A DNA stretch of 57,198 bases from Methanosarcina sp. (lineage in GTDB: Archaea; Halobacteriota; Methanosarcinia; Methanosarcinales; Methanosarcinaceae). The notes beneath the pieces are model-generated. The model did not search any database. It was not told the origin of the DNA and saw nothing but the letters and a program-made list of their open reading frames with translations. The DNA is taken from assembly GCF_028693135.1 (NCBI RefSeq), contig NZ_JAQUVZ010000021.1, positions 1-57,198 on the forward strand, written 5' to 3'. Below, piece after piece: positions 18,441-27,363 of this stretch (positions are counted from its first letter, which is position 1; every line of letters starts with the position of its first letter). A program made the position numbers and the translations under genes.

Positions 18441-21400
18441 TTATTCCTTTTTTTCCTTCTCCCTGTTTTCTGATTTGATCTCCCTCTCCGTAGTCGCAAT
18501 GGCATATATCTCATTGTCTTTATTCACCAGTGAGGTGGCGGTCAGCCACACATCCATTATCCGGCCATCTCTGGTAAGCCGCTGGGTGCGGTAAGGTTCC
18601 ATAACTTCAGAGTGGCTAAGCTTCTTCAGTGTGACCAGCTCTTTTTCTTTCCGGCTCGCCGGGATCAGGCTGCTAATGTTCATCTTCAGTGCCTCGGCTT
18701 CACTCCAGCCGTACATCTTCTCAGCCCTCGGATTCCAGGCCAGGATGTGGCCCTCCATATCCTGCAACGTTATAGCATCGCTCGCGTCCTGTACTACCAC
18801 GGCAAGGCGACGCATGACCTCGGATTCTTTCAGGATATCCCTTGCCCGTTTCATCTCGGTAATATCAGTAAAGGTGATCACCGCCCCCTTGATAACGTTT
18901 TCAAGGGTGCGATAGGGCCGGATGCGCAGCAGGTACCACAGGCCATCCTGGGTCTGGACTTCAATATCCTTGGGTATAAGGCTGTCCAGCACCTCCTTTA
19001 TATCTATTACAAGACGGTCGTAACCCAACAGGTTCGAGACGATATGCCCAACAGGCCGTCCCACATCAGTCGGGATCAGATTGATAATCTGTGTAACTAC
19101 AGGAGTAAAGCGCAGGATCCGCAGTTGATGGTCCACAAAAATAGTACCTATACCCGTGCCGCTCAAAAGGTTGTTCATGTCGTTAATTGCCTGCGACAGA
19201 TCAGTCACCTTGTTCTGAAGTTCGGTATTGACCGTAGCCAATTCCTCGTTGACTGACTGCAGTTCTTCCTTGGAAGTCTCCAGCTCTTCGTTGGTAGATT
19301 GCAATTCCTCGTTAATTGACTGCATCTCTTCGTTGGAGGATTTGAGTTCTTCATTGGAGGTTTCCAGTTCTTCATTGGAAGCTTTGAGATGTTCTTCCTT
19401 AACCTGCAGTTCCCGCTTCAGCTCTAGGATGCGCGTGTCATCTCCCCTTGCGCTCTCAAAGGCTCCTTCACCGGCACCTATGGCGGTTGCCTTTTCGGTT
19501 TTGCTCTGCTCCCCCTCCGGCGGTTTCTCAAAAGTGACCAGAAACAGGTCTGGCCCGGCGGCGGCGTCAGGGTCTGATGCCACAGGTCGTAACGTTAGAT
19601 TGACTGTAGTGAAGTCACCGTTGGTTTTGACCCGCAGCCCGGGGTGAAATACCGGTTCTTTATTGACTGCGACTTTGTACAGGCCCGTAGCCAACTCCTG
19701 CCGCAATCCTTCGCGAGCCATCTTAAGGATATTCATACCAGCCTCACCCGGAGCCGGTTCCAGGTACATGCCGGTCCGACCATGAAGATAGAGGATGTCG
19801 CCTTGCTGGTTGACGAGCACACTGACCGGGGCGTAATTTTGCAGTATAGTCTGTTCGGTCAGTTCGCGCATTTGAGGTTTGCTTTCTATAAGAGCCTTGT
19901 CGACTAGTCTTTTTGCTTCCCTCTCCCTGCGTTCCAGTCCAGGTGAGCTAAATATCCCTATGGGAGGGCGTCCACTGTTAGCATCCTTTTTGAGATAGAT
20001 CTTCGACTTGCGGTCCAGTGTGTCAAAAAGGTTATCGAACTCGCCCAGAGTCTCGGAGGGGCCAAGGAAAAGAAATCCTCCCGGGTTCAATGCATAGTTG
20101 AAGAGAGGGATGAGCTTCTTCTGCAGTTCCCTGTCCATATAGATTAGCACGTTGCGACAACTGAGCAGGTCAAGTTTAGAGAATGGCGGGTCTTTGATAA
20201 TGTCCTGCTCGGAAAAGACTACCATGTCACGGATACTTTTCCGGATGCGGTAGTTGCCGCCTGAATCCTGGGTAAAGAAGCGCTCCAGCCTTTCCGGGGA
20301 GATATCGATGGAGACGCTTTCTGGATAGACGCCGCTGCGAGCCTCTCCGATAGCCCGGCTGTCAATATCGGTCGCGAAGATTTGTACCTTGAAATTTTTC
20401 TTCAACATTTCCATCTGCTCCTGGAGCAGGATGCCTATGGAATAAGCCTCCTCACCTGTGGAGCAGCCGGCCACCCAGATCCGTATCGCTGAGTCAGTGC
20501 GCTTGTTGGTGAAGAGATCCGGGATTAGTTTTTTCTGGAGTGTCTCGAATGCTGTGGGGTTGCGGAAGAAACTTGTGACGCCGATTAAAAGGTCGGAAAA
20601 GAGTGCCTCCACTTCGGCAGGTTTTTGTTCTAAATAACGCACATACTCGTCCATACTCTGGATATTCTGGACGGCCATGCGCCGCTCGATGCGGCGGTTG
20701 ATGGTGTTCTGCTTGTAATGAGAAAAGTCGTGACCGGTCTGGGTGCGCAGCAGACTGAATATCTTTTTCATCGTGCCTTCGGTCCTGGGGATCGGGTAAG
20801 GTCTTTTTCCAAAAGCCTGGGTGACATAGGTAACGAGCTGGTCAGGCATCTCAACCGGCGTCAGGGTGTAGTCTACCAGGTTTGTGGCAATGGCGCTGCG
20901 CGGCATGCCGTCGTACTCGCTGGATTCTGGAGTCTGTGTCATCACCATGCCGCCCTCTGCCTTGATAGCCCGCACTCCCAGTGCGCCGTCGCTGCCGGTA
21001 CCCGAGAGTACGATGCCAATTGCCAGCTCTTGCTTGCTCTGAGCCAGGGAACGGAAGAATATATCAATCGGTAGGCGATGGCCGCGAGGCTCAGACGGTT
21101 CCAGCAACTGCAATTTACCATCCTGAAAAATCATGTCGTGGTTAGGCGGGATGACGTAGACGCAGTCAGGCTGGACAACCATCCCGTCCTTAATCTCGTA
21201 AACCGGCATCCGTGTATAGCGTCCGATCAGGTCGGTGAGGAGACTCTTGTGGTTCGGGTCCAGGTGCTGCACCAGGACAAACGCCATACCGGGATTGGTG
21301 TCGTTGGGCATAGCTGAAAAGAAGGCTTCGAATGCAGCCAGCCCACCAGCCGATGCGCCGATGCCCACGATGGGAAAATCTTCTTTTGGGATTTGATTCG

Positions 21401-21494
21401 AGTCTGCATCCGGGGAAGGCTGTTCATTAACGGCGGTTTCTTCTGCAGAATGCAGCTTTTCCTCTTTGCCTGTGTCTTCCTTTTTTTTGATCAT
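18441..21494 (-). CDS. CheB-CheR-PAS fusion (chemotaxis-type methylesterase/methyltransferase)
   Basis: Numbering here is from the longest frame, whose first ATG is at 21596. The CheB domain (about 74-260) has a catalytic triad of Ser82 (GIGASAGG), His111 (VQHLDP) and Asp203 (GTGSDGA). CheR follows (about 270-535) with RRM, the SAM-binding VAGCSTGEEAYSIG and SCRNVLIYMD. Then come a long Glu/Ser coiled coil (about 710-795, repeated SNEEL/TNEEL) and two PAS domains (about 800-905 and 930-1040). I prefer the ATG at 21494, preceded by AAAGGA, over upstream ATGs lying in low-complexity DNA. Such fusions act on receptor-like proteins or as PAS sensors; no che operon is adjacent. The gene is visibly more GC-rich than its neighbours, suggesting transfer, perhaps from bacteria. 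A degraded relative lies at 13.5 kb. Confidence 0.92.
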   Translation of the reverse strand: MIKKKEDTGKEEKLHSAEETAVNEQPSPDADSNQIPKEDFPIVGIGASAGGLAAFEAFFSAMPNDTNPGMAFVLVQHLDPNHKSLLTDLIGRYTRMPVYEIKDGMVVQPDCVYVIPPNHDMIFQDGKLQLLEPSEPRGHRLPIDIFFRSLAQSKQELAIGIVLSGTGSDGALGVRAIKAEGGMVMTQTPESSEYDGMPRSAIATNLVDYTLTPVEMPDQLVTYVTQAFGKRPYPIPRTEGTMKKIFSLLRTQTGHDFSHYKQNTINRRIERRMAVQNIQSMDEYVRYLEQKPAEVEALFSDLLIGVTSFFRNPTAFETLQKKLIPDLFTNKRTDSAIRIWVAGCSTGEEAYSIGILLQEQMEMLKKNFKVQIFATDIDSRAIGEARSGVYPESVSIDISPERLERFFTQDSGGNYRIRKSIRDMVVFSEQDIIKDPPFSKLDLLSCRNVLIYMDRELQKKLIPLFNYALNPGGFLFLGPSETLGEFDNLFDTLDRKSKIYLKKDANSGRPPIGIFSSPGLERREREAKRLVDKALIESKPQMRELTEQTILQNYAPVSVLVNQQGDILYLHGRTGMYLEPAPGEAGMNILKMAREGLRQELATGLYKVAVNKEPVFHPGLRVKTNGDFTTVNLTLRPVASDPDAAAGPDLFLVTFEKPPEGEQSKTEKATAIGAGEGAFESARGDDTRILELKRELQVKEEHLKASNEELETSNEELKSSNEEMQSINEELQSTNEELETSKEELQSVNEELATVNTELQNKVTDLSQAINDMNNLLSGTGIGTIFVDHQLRILRFTPVVTQIINLIPTDVGRPVGHIVSNLLGYDRLVIDIKEVLDSLIPKDIEVQTQDGLWYLLRIRPYRTLENVIKGAVITFTDITEMKRARDILKESEVMRRLAVVVQDASDAITLQDMEGHILAWNPRAEKMYGWSEAEALKMNISSLIPASRKEKELVTLKKLSHSEVMEPYRTQRLTRDGRIMDVWLTATSLVNKDNEIYAIATTEREIKSENREKEKKE

Positions 21495-21900
21495 ATTATC
21501 GCGTCCTTTCATGCCTGAACCTGAAGAGGTGTAATGCCCTTTATGCCCTTTATGTGTGTACTCGATGATGGAAGTCGCCACCAGGTTCACGCACATAATC
21601 CTGGTCAGATTAACTCATAACGATAGATGAAATCCAGGGAGTTTTCCGCTAGACGGGGGTATTTATTTCAAGCTCTTAATCCTGGTAAAAGATATTTCTC
21701 AGGTAAATATCCACGAACTCTTACAATTGGTCAGGGGTTGGAGAATTATTTGAATGATTTCTCCTCACTTTAATGCAATCTCGCCCTAAAACGTAACTCA
21801 ATTAAATCTTCGTCAGCAGATAAATTTATAACAAGTAATTAGCAGATAATGTTCTAATAGATAATATTCTCTTGTATTTTCGAAAATATCAAGATCCTTT
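21495..21900. other. intergenic upstream of the CheB-CheR gene
   Basis: A short tandem duplication (TTATGCCC-TTTATG, about 21535-21555) overlaps the possible longer N-terminus. The rest is AT-rich promoter-like sequence with no recognisable site. Confidence 0.3.
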
Positions 21901-21965
21901 TCGTTGCCCGAATTGCGCTTTGGGATCTCAGGAAATCGGAGATTTTCTGGGAGTTGCACTGTAAG

Positions 21966-22050
21966 TGCAACAGTACGCGGTCCTTTTCGCTGCGCTCAAG
22001 AGGACTACTTTTTGGTTTTTAGTAGTGAGCTTTGCTCAGGAGGACTCTAT
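21966..22050 (+). repeat. dispersed repeat, copy 1
   Basis: The block beginning GTACGCGGTCCTTTTCGCTG and running through GCGCTCAAGAGGACT and TAGTAGTGAG recurs in reverse orientation at about 31160-31235. It sits next to a second block (about 22088-22135: CGTTCTTGTCACGCTCGACG then GGAGAGCGGCTTTC) that recurs in reverse near 55165-55200. Both are non-coding dispersed repeats or old element ends. Confidence 0.6.
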
Positions 22051-22156
22051 TACAATATTTCTGATCCGTACAACCTTATTCGCTTCATCGCGTCGTTCTT
22101 GTCACGCTCGACGAAGGAGAGCGGCTTTCAAACAAAAAAGGAGAAAAAAGATTAAT

Positions 22157-22265
22157 ACTTACGCAGTTGAACTGAAAACCGTAAGCTGAACAGACTTAAC
22201 TGTATAAATCAGAATAATATTGATGAGTCCGCATGTGCCTGATTTTACTCTCCAGGTGCGGAAGT
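22157..22265. mobile_element. 109-bp MITE (first of a pair)
   Basis: It starts ACTTACGCAGTTGAACTGAA and ends TGCGGAAGT, so the tips form an inverted repeat (ACTTACGCA / TGCGGAAGT). A second 109-bp unit of the same organisation and clear sequence similarity lies 52 bases downstream. There is no ORF. Confidence 0.6.
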
Positions 22266-22317
22266 CTTAAAGAGAAAATGACGAAATTTCGGTTTTTATT
22301 TCTCTTTTATTTATAGG

Positions 22318-22426
22318 ACTTACGCGGTTGAACTGAAAATCAATAACATTAAACCATCAAATGTGCAAAATATGGATCTAGCTTCAACGTCTGATGTACT
22401 TGATTTTATCTCTCAAGTGCGTAAGT
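22318..22426. mobile_element. 109-bp MITE (second of a pair)
   Basis: ACTTACGCGGTTGAACTGAA ... TGCGTAAGT: same length, same tips and same orientation as the unit at 22157. Shared interior blocks include TGATTTTA near the right end. A single similar tip (AGGACTTACGCAGT) lies near 17180. Confidence 0.6.
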
Positions 22427-22497
22427 ACTAATTTATTATGCTTTTTTTGCAGGGCCATTCTGTAGGAGTCAACTGCTTCCATCTATATTCAAAAAAT

Positions 22498-22528
22498 AAG
22501 TAAGATGTAATTAAAAAACATCTTACTT
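22498..22528 (-). terminator. hairpin downstream of hcp
   Basis: The perfect 11-bp inverted repeat AAGTAAGATGT / ACATCTTACTT surrounds a 9-base AT loop. On the minus strand it is followed by ATTTTTTG. It lies 90 bases after the hcp stop. Confidence 0.6.
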
Positions 22529-22617
22529 TTCAAATTAATTTTTAAACTGTTTAATTTTTGAATTAATTCTCATGTGGTATATGTCCCCAAGTTATAAATC
22601 ACTTTTAACCCGGAAGC

Positions 22618-24240
22618 TTACCCCAGAAGCACTTTCAGGTCTTCTTCAACGGTTGTGTTAGGCCTGATGTTGAAATTATCTACCAGCACTTTAAGGACGT
22701 TCGGAGAGACACAGGCCGGAAGCGTCGGGCCGAGGGTGATGTTTTTTACTCCCAGGCTCAGGAGGGCAAGTAGGACAAGCACGGCTTTTTGTTCGTACCA
22801 GGCTATGTTGTAGGAAATCGGCAGGTCGTTTATGTCCTCAAGCCCGAAGGCTTCTGCAAGCTTCTGAGCTATTACCACAAGCGAATAACAGTCATTGCAC
22901 TGTCCGGCATCGATAACTCTCGGGATTCCTCCAATGTCGCCAAGGTCGAGTTTGTTGTACCTGTATTTGGCACAGCCTGCGGTCAGGATGACAGTGTCTT
23001 TTGGAAGGGCTTTTGCAAAATCAGTGTAGTAGGCTCTTTCTTTGTGCCTGCCGTCACAGCCTGCCATGACCATGAACCTGCTGATCTTCCCGGTTTTTAC
23101 TGCGTCTATGATTTTATCCGCAACAGCGAGGGTTGCTTCGTGAGCAAAACCTCCGACAATTGTCCCGCTTTCCAGTTGTTCAGGGGATTTGCTCATTTTT
23201 GCCTGTTCGATGAGGGCGGAGAAGTCCTTTTTGCCGTCTTCTTTTTCATCTATGTGGGGGAGTCCTTCAAAGCCCACAACCCCTGTAGTGTAGATCCGGT
23301 TCCTGTATGAATCCCTGGGGGAAACGATACAGTTGGTCGTCATGAGGATCGGGCCGTTGAACTTTTCAAACTCCTCATTCTGCTTCCACCAGGCGTTTCC
23401 GTAGTTGCCTGCGAAATTACCGTACTTCTTAAAGGCAGGATATGAATTTGCAGGCAGCATCTCTCCATGAGTGTAGACATCGATTCCTGTACCCTTTGTC
23501 TGCTCAAGGAGCTGTTCCAGGTCCCACAGGTCATGCCCGCTGATAAGGATACCAGGACTGCCTCTTACACCGATATTAACTGCAGTAGGCTCGGGATTCC
23601 CGTAAGTTTCGGTATTTGCTTTATCAAGCAGGGCGAGGGTTGAGACGCCTTTCTGCCCGCATTCCAGAACAAGACCTATGAGAGCTTCTACTTCCACACT
23701 GTCGTCTGTTGTAGAAACCAGTCCCTTTTCTATGAAATCGAAGATTACTTCGTCTTTATACCCGAGGATATAGGCATGGTGGGCATAAGCAGCCAGCCCC
23801 TTCATCCCATAGATCAAAAGTTCACGAAGAGACCTGACGTCTTCGTTCTGCGTTGAATGGACAGCAACATCCAGACTTTCTATGTTTTCAGGAGTTACTG
23901 TAGCCACGGCAGGCAGGGCTTTTTCTGAGGAGGCCTGCTCAGTGGGCAGTTTTGCCTTAATAGAGTCCCGGATCTCAAATCCTTTCTGAATGAAGGATTC
24001 GATCTGTTTCCCGTCAAAATTGGTGTTTGTAAGAGTGGAAAAGAAGCTGTCAAGCACAAACCTGTCGGTTGTTTCTTCATTAAGGCCTGCAGCCCTTGCT
24101 TTCTGGTTATAATATGCAATACTTTTGAGGACATAGAGTAATCTGTCCTGAGAGTCTGCAACTTCTCCCTTCTTTCCGCATACCCCGTTTTTCGTACAGC
24201 CTTTTCCGGAAAGTGCTTCTTCACATTGATTACAGAACAT
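22618..24240 (-). CDS. hcp: hybrid cluster protein (hydroxylamine/NO reductase)
   Basis: A 540-residue Fe-S enzyme. The N-terminal cubane ligands are Cys3, Cys6, Cys15 and Cys21 ([20 protein letters not shown]), the positions known from Desulfovibrio Hcp. Hybrid-cluster ligands are visible as SGHDL (His), HGEMLP (Glu), TNCIV (Cys), TAGCAKYR (Cys) and QCNDCYS (Cys). Family knowledge: Hcp reduces hydroxylamine in vitro and NO in vivo, and protects against nitrosative or oxidative stress in the cytoplasm. I chose ATG at 24240: GAGGTG lies 8 bases before it, and family members start MFC; the GTG at 24252 overlaps that Shine-Dalgarno. No Hcr reductase gene is adjacent. Upstream on the same strand is a 57-residue protein duplicating its N-terminus, with a related promoter. 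Confidence 0.97.
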   Translation of the reverse strand: MFCNQCEEALSGKGCTKNGVCGKKGEVADSQDRLLYVLKSIAYYNQKARAAGLNEETTDRFVLDSFFSTLTNTNFDGKQIESFIQKGFEIRDSIKAKLPTEQASSEKALPAVATVTPENIESLDVAVHSTQNEDVRSLRELLIYGMKGLAAYAHHAYILGYKDEVIFDFIEKGLVSTTDDSVEVEALIGLVLECGQKGVSTLALLDKANTETYGNPEPTAVNIGVRGSPGILISGHDLWDLEQLLEQTKGTGIDVYTHGEMLPANSYPAFKKYGNFAGNYGNAWWKQNEEFEKFNGPILMTTNCIVSPRDSYRNRIYTTGVVGFEGLPHIDEKEDGKKDFSALIEQAKMSKSPEQLESGTIVGGFAHEATLAVADKIIDAVKTGKISRFMVMAGCDGRHKERAYYTDFAKALPKDTVILTAGCAKYRYNKLDLGDIGGIPRVIDAGQCNDCYSLVVIAQKLAEAFGLEDINDLPISYNIAWYEQKAVLVLLALLSLGVKNITLGPTLPACVSPNVLKVLVDNFNIRPNTTVEEDLKVLLG

Positions 24241-24382
24241 ATTTTTTTTCACCTCAAATCTGCTGATACAGTTAATTTCCTATTTTCCCTTCCTTTCCAA
24301 TATTTTCTGCGGTTTTTCGATATATTTTGCCGCTCTCAACTACGGTATATTATAAATACCGCTATCATTATGATACCAGTTT

Positions 24383-24420
24383 TTATGTGATATCAAATCA
24401 TATATAGCAAACAGTTTCGA
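24383..24420 (-). promoter_or_regulatory. hcp upstream element shared with the mini-Hcp gene
   Basis: Read on the plus strand, ATGTGA-TCAA--CATATAT--CAA-CAGTTTC-AA is shared with 25116-25152, upstream of the mini-Hcp gene. On the coding (minus) strand it contains CTATATATG, a probable TATA box, and lies about 165 bases before the hcp start. The surroundings are rich in GATACC/GGTATC half-sites, which could be operators. Similarity may reflect a duplicated promoter or common control. Confidence 0.5.
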
Positions 24421-24489
24421 AGTGGGTATCAGTATCGAAGCCGATACCATAGAAAAAGCGTATCAAGAATGGAAAGCGGAAAAGCACCG

Positions 24490-24690
24490 GTAAAAGGGGA
24501 AAAACTTAAAAAAAGCCTGAGAAAGGTTTGAAAAGAACCTGAAGGAAAAAAATCCGGAGAGAAAAAAAAGATTGAAGAGAAAAAAGATTGAAGAGAAAAA
24601 ATCCGGAGAGAAAAAAAGCCTGAAGAGAAAAAGAGACTGAAGAGAAAAAAAGATTGAAGAGAAAAAGAGACTGAAAAGAAAAGGTTTGTC
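24490..24690. repeat. purine-rich degenerate tandem repeat
   Basis: Runs of GATTGAAGAGAAAAA, TCCGGAGAGAAAAAA and ACTGAAGAGAAAAA repeat about ten times. There is no ORF. It lies between hcp and the mini-Hcp gene, and on the minus strand would be a pyrimidine-rich leader or spacer. Confidence 0.7.
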
Positions 24691-24746
24691 AGCAGAACGG
24701 CTGCTGAAGACTTATTTACTTGACTTATTTCCCTTACAATTCCTTT

Positions 24747-24920
24747 TTAATGTTTTTTCTTGAAAATGCCCATCATGCTTTTTAACCGGGTCGAAAAACT
24801 TAATCCACATTCTTTGCTCTGGTTTTCGGTTCTTGAGAGCTCCTCTCTCTGCTTTTTGCAGGGTCCGTTTTTTGTACAGCCTTTTCCGCTTAAGACTTCA
24901 GGGCACTGGTCACAGTACAT
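24747..24920 (-). CDS. 57-residue Hcp N-terminus-like Fe-S mini-protein
   Basis: ATG at 24920 to TAA at 24747. The first 22 residues ([20 protein letters not shown], then CK) copy the Hcp N-terminus, with Cys3, Cys6, Cys15 and Cys21 at identical positions, then diverge into a basic tail (REELSRTENQSKECGLSF ... MMGIFKKKH). GAGGT lies 7 bases before the ATG. All four cubane ligands are kept, so it could bind a [4Fe-4S] cluster like a tiny ferredoxin. It has no hybrid-cluster domain. It lies upstream of hcp on the same strand, behind a related promoter element, and divergent to ppcA. It may be a functional electron carrier or modulator of Hcp, or the decaying 5' end of a duplicated hcp. The intact Shine-Dalgarno and open frame favour expression. 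Confidence 0.72.
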   Translation of the reverse strand: MYCDQCPEVLSGKGCTKNGPCKKQREELSRTENQSKECGLSFSTRLKSMMGIFKKKH

Positions 24921-24950
24921 TTTTCTACCTCAAATGTTGTTTTGCAGTAT

Positions 24951-25032
24951 CTTTCCGATACCTTCTTTCTGATACTTCTTTTTGATACTTTCTGCCTAAC
25001 CTTTCCGATACTTTCTGCCTAACTATACTTCC
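24951..25032. repeat. short direct repeats upstream of the mini-Hcp gene
   Basis: CTTTCCGATA and GATACTTTCTGCCTAAC recur two to three times. They lie between the mini-Hcp start and its TATA region and could be regulator binding sites or a slippage-generated array. Confidence 0.4.
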
Positions 25033-25113
25033 TTTCCGGTGATTTTCTTTGGTTCATGAAGCACATGTTCAGAAAAGTATCTATTACATACCAGTATCTT
25101 TTATGTACTAATT

Positions 25114-25152
25114 CTTATGTGAAGTCAATGCATATATGACAACCAGTTTCAA
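25114..25152 (-). promoter_or_regulatory. mini-Hcp promoter element
   Basis: TTATGTGAAGTCAATGCATA and the following TATGAC--CCAGTTTCAAA match the hcp upstream element at 24383 at most positions. On the minus strand CATATATGC is a plausible TATA box for the mini-Hcp gene. The remaining intergenic DNA to 25357 is the ppcA promoter side. Confidence 0.5.
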
Positions 25153-25357
25153 ATTCGATACCTCAATGTCAACTTATTGTCAACGAAAACATTTATTTAT
25201 GAGTAAACGTTCTTTTCCGATATCATTTTGATTTTATTTTGTGGTTAACAATATGGCCACTAAGTCCAATAAGTCCAATATGACAATTAATCTGGCAACC
25301 GACAAAAATATGCAAAAATCTAAAATTTACCCTATTGAGCAGTGAGGGTTCAGTTTC

Positions 25358-26938
25358 ATGAGCAGAAAAACTACGTTTCCAAAAGTAATGTGTACCCAGC
25401 ACCCGGATTCTGCATCCAGGTACATCTCCACGCAGGAAGAGCCCGGGGAAGCAGTTGAAGCTGCGGTGGTATTCGGCTGTGACGAATATATGCCGGATTA
25501 TGAGGGAAAGGCAACTCCCTATCATCAGAATGTCCAGATCGTATCAAAATTCATAGAAGAAACAGACCTTGTGCCCGGAAAAGATTTTTTTATCACTCCG
25601 CGGGCTCCAAGTGCAGTTCAGGAAAACCGCTTCAGGCAGCTTATGGTAATGATGTCCATCGCCGAAGCCAACCACGGTGCCCTTGAATATTCGGATGTCC
25701 AGGCAATCAATGAATTCGTGCATCCGATGACAGGCACGGTCAGGGAAATCATTGAAGCCCAGCAGCATATGGCAGACGTAAGCGAGCTTGCAAAAAAAGA
25801 ATTCGGGTTTTCAATGGAAGTCCCGAGGATAATTCCCCTTATAGAGGATGCTCCTGCCCTGCTGCACGCAAAAGAACTTGCAGAAAGTACGCTCCTTGCC
25901 TGGAAAGAGCGGTTCGGGACAGCTCCGGAGAAATTCAGGGTATTTTTAGGCAAATCCGACTCTGCCCTGTCTTTCGGGCATGTGGCAAGCACCCTCTCAT
26001 GCAAATACGCCATAAGCGGGCTTTCCGAACTGGATTCAGAACTCGATATAGAAACAGGCATCATATTCGGAGCTGGAACGCTACCTTTCAGAGGGCACCT
26101 GGACCTGAAAAACGCGGAAAACTTTTTTAAGGAATACCGGGGAGTCGGGACTGTTACCCTGCAGTCGGCTCTCAGGTACAGCCATGAAAAGGGGGATGCT
26201 CAGGCCCTGGTCCGTCTTGCGGAGGCAAGGCTTCCGGAAGCTCCGAACCTCTTTTCTCCTGAAGAAAAAGAAGAGCTTGTAAACCTCATAGGGATATTCG
26301 GGGCAAGATACGCCCGGGTCCTCAGGGAACTGGCGCCCGCTATAGACAGGCTTGCAGGTCTTCTCCCCCAGCAGCGGGACCGCCTGATGCACAAAGGAAA
26401 AGGCGGCTATTCAAGGAACGCTCCTGACATTTCCGGAATTGTCCAGCTCTGCCGCAGCGACATCGGAAAAGAGCTAAAAGCCAGCATGCCTGCAGAAGCC
26501 CTGCATCTCCCGCGAGCGATCAAGTTTACCGGTGCTCTCTACTCCATAGGCCTGCCTCCCGAATTCATAGGTACAGGTACTGCTCTCAAAGAAGCCCGGG
26601 AAAAACTTGGCGATGAGGTCTGTGAAAGGCTGCTTACAAAATATTTCCCTTCCCTTGCGAGCGACCTGAGTTTCGCATCCGGATACCTGGACCTCAATGT
26701 AGCCTCCCGCTTCCTCTCCGGAGCCTGCCTGAAGGAAATCCAGAGAGATCTCGATGTCTTACGCGACACCTTCAGCCTTAAAGTCCGGCCCGAGCCTTCA
26801 TACCGCATCCTGCTTGAGATGATGCAGCCTGAACTCCTGCAAGCAGGGACCGCAGGAAACTGTATGGATGAGGAGGTTTCACAGCTCGTATGCTCGACCC
26901 TTACCAAAATGGGAAAAATCAGAAAGGCTCTGGGTTGA
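25358..26938 (+). CDS. ppcA: phosphoenolpyruvate carboxylase, archaeal type
   Basis: A 526-residue enzyme that carboxylates PEP with bicarbonate to oxaloacetate, feeding aspartate and the partial TCA pathway of methanogens. It has the archaeal-type PEPC N-terminus (KVMCTQHPDSASRYISTQEE), which differs from the ~900-residue bacterial enzyme, and conserved stretches FLGKSDSALSFGH, GAGTLPFRGH and KGKGGYSRNAPDISG. Length is typical for the family. GAGGG lies 10 bases before the ATG. It is transcribed divergently from the mini-Hcp/hcp pair; the 437-base spacer holds both promoters. Codon use is GC-rich and well adapted, as for a highly expressed housekeeping gene. Confidence 0.97.
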   Translation: MSRKTTFPKVMCTQHPDSASRYISTQEEPGEAVEAAVVFGCDEYMPDYEGKATPYHQNVQIVSKFIEETDLVPGKDFFITPRAPSAVQENRFRQLMVMMSIAEANHGALEYSDVQAINEFVHPMTGTVREIIEAQQHMADVSELAKKEFGFSMEVPRIIPLIEDAPALLHAKELAESTLLAWKERFGTAPEKFRVFLGKSDSALSFGHVASTLSCKYAISGLSELDSELDIETGIIFGAGTLPFRGHLDLKNAENFFKEYRGVGTVTLQSALRYSHEKGDAQALVRLAEARLPEAPNLFSPEEKEELVNLIGIFGARYARVLRELAPAIDRLAGLLPQQRDRLMHKGKGGYSRNAPDISGIVQLCRSDIGKELKASMPAEALHLPRAIKFTGALYSIGLPPEFIGTGTALKEAREKLGDEVCERLLTKYFPSLASDLSFASGYLDLNVASRFLSGACLKEIQRDLDVLRDTFSLKVRPEPSYRILLEMMQPELLQAGTAGNCMDEEVSQLVCSTLTKMGKIRKALG

Positions 26939-27363
26939 GGGTGAAACTTCCCTTGACCTCTGGAACCTTTTTTGAATCGATATAGTATGGAAAGCCTCCA
27001 CCAGCCTGTTTGGCGACCCTGCACAAAAAGAAGCAAGAAGTGGACAATAATAGAATGAAGAAAAAAGGCTTGAAAAGCAGTAAAAAATGAATCGCACAAC
27101 TTAAGGAAGTTAAGGAAAAAAGAATATACATTAAAATAGTTCTTCTGTTATCGGTTTTATGAACAAGATTATAGCTAAAATTTAGAGTAAACACTGCAGC
27201 AGCATGGTATATGAAGCTTGTAGATCTCATAGAATCCATAGAGCACATATAACTTATTGTATTTTTTATAACATTTTCCAAATACACTTACATAATTGGT
27301 GCAAAGAAAAAATAATTCTCTGCACCTCAATACTTTCTCATAAACCTTCATTTCTTATGCAAA
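26939..27363. other. intergenic between convergent genes
   Basis: No gene. Minus-strand frames crossing this region are shadows of ppcA and its 3' flank. No clear hairpin or element was found. Confidence 0.4.

Noticed and set aside
18612-21317. Several plus-strand ORFs including a 214-codon frame
   Set aside because: They are shadows of the high-GC CheB-CheR gene; the SSSLE-rich ones are the antisense of the coiled coil.
26539-27287. Minus-strand ORFs of 60-186 codons across the end of ppcA
   Set aside because: They are antisense to GC-rich ppcA; no ribosome-binding site and no recognisable domain.
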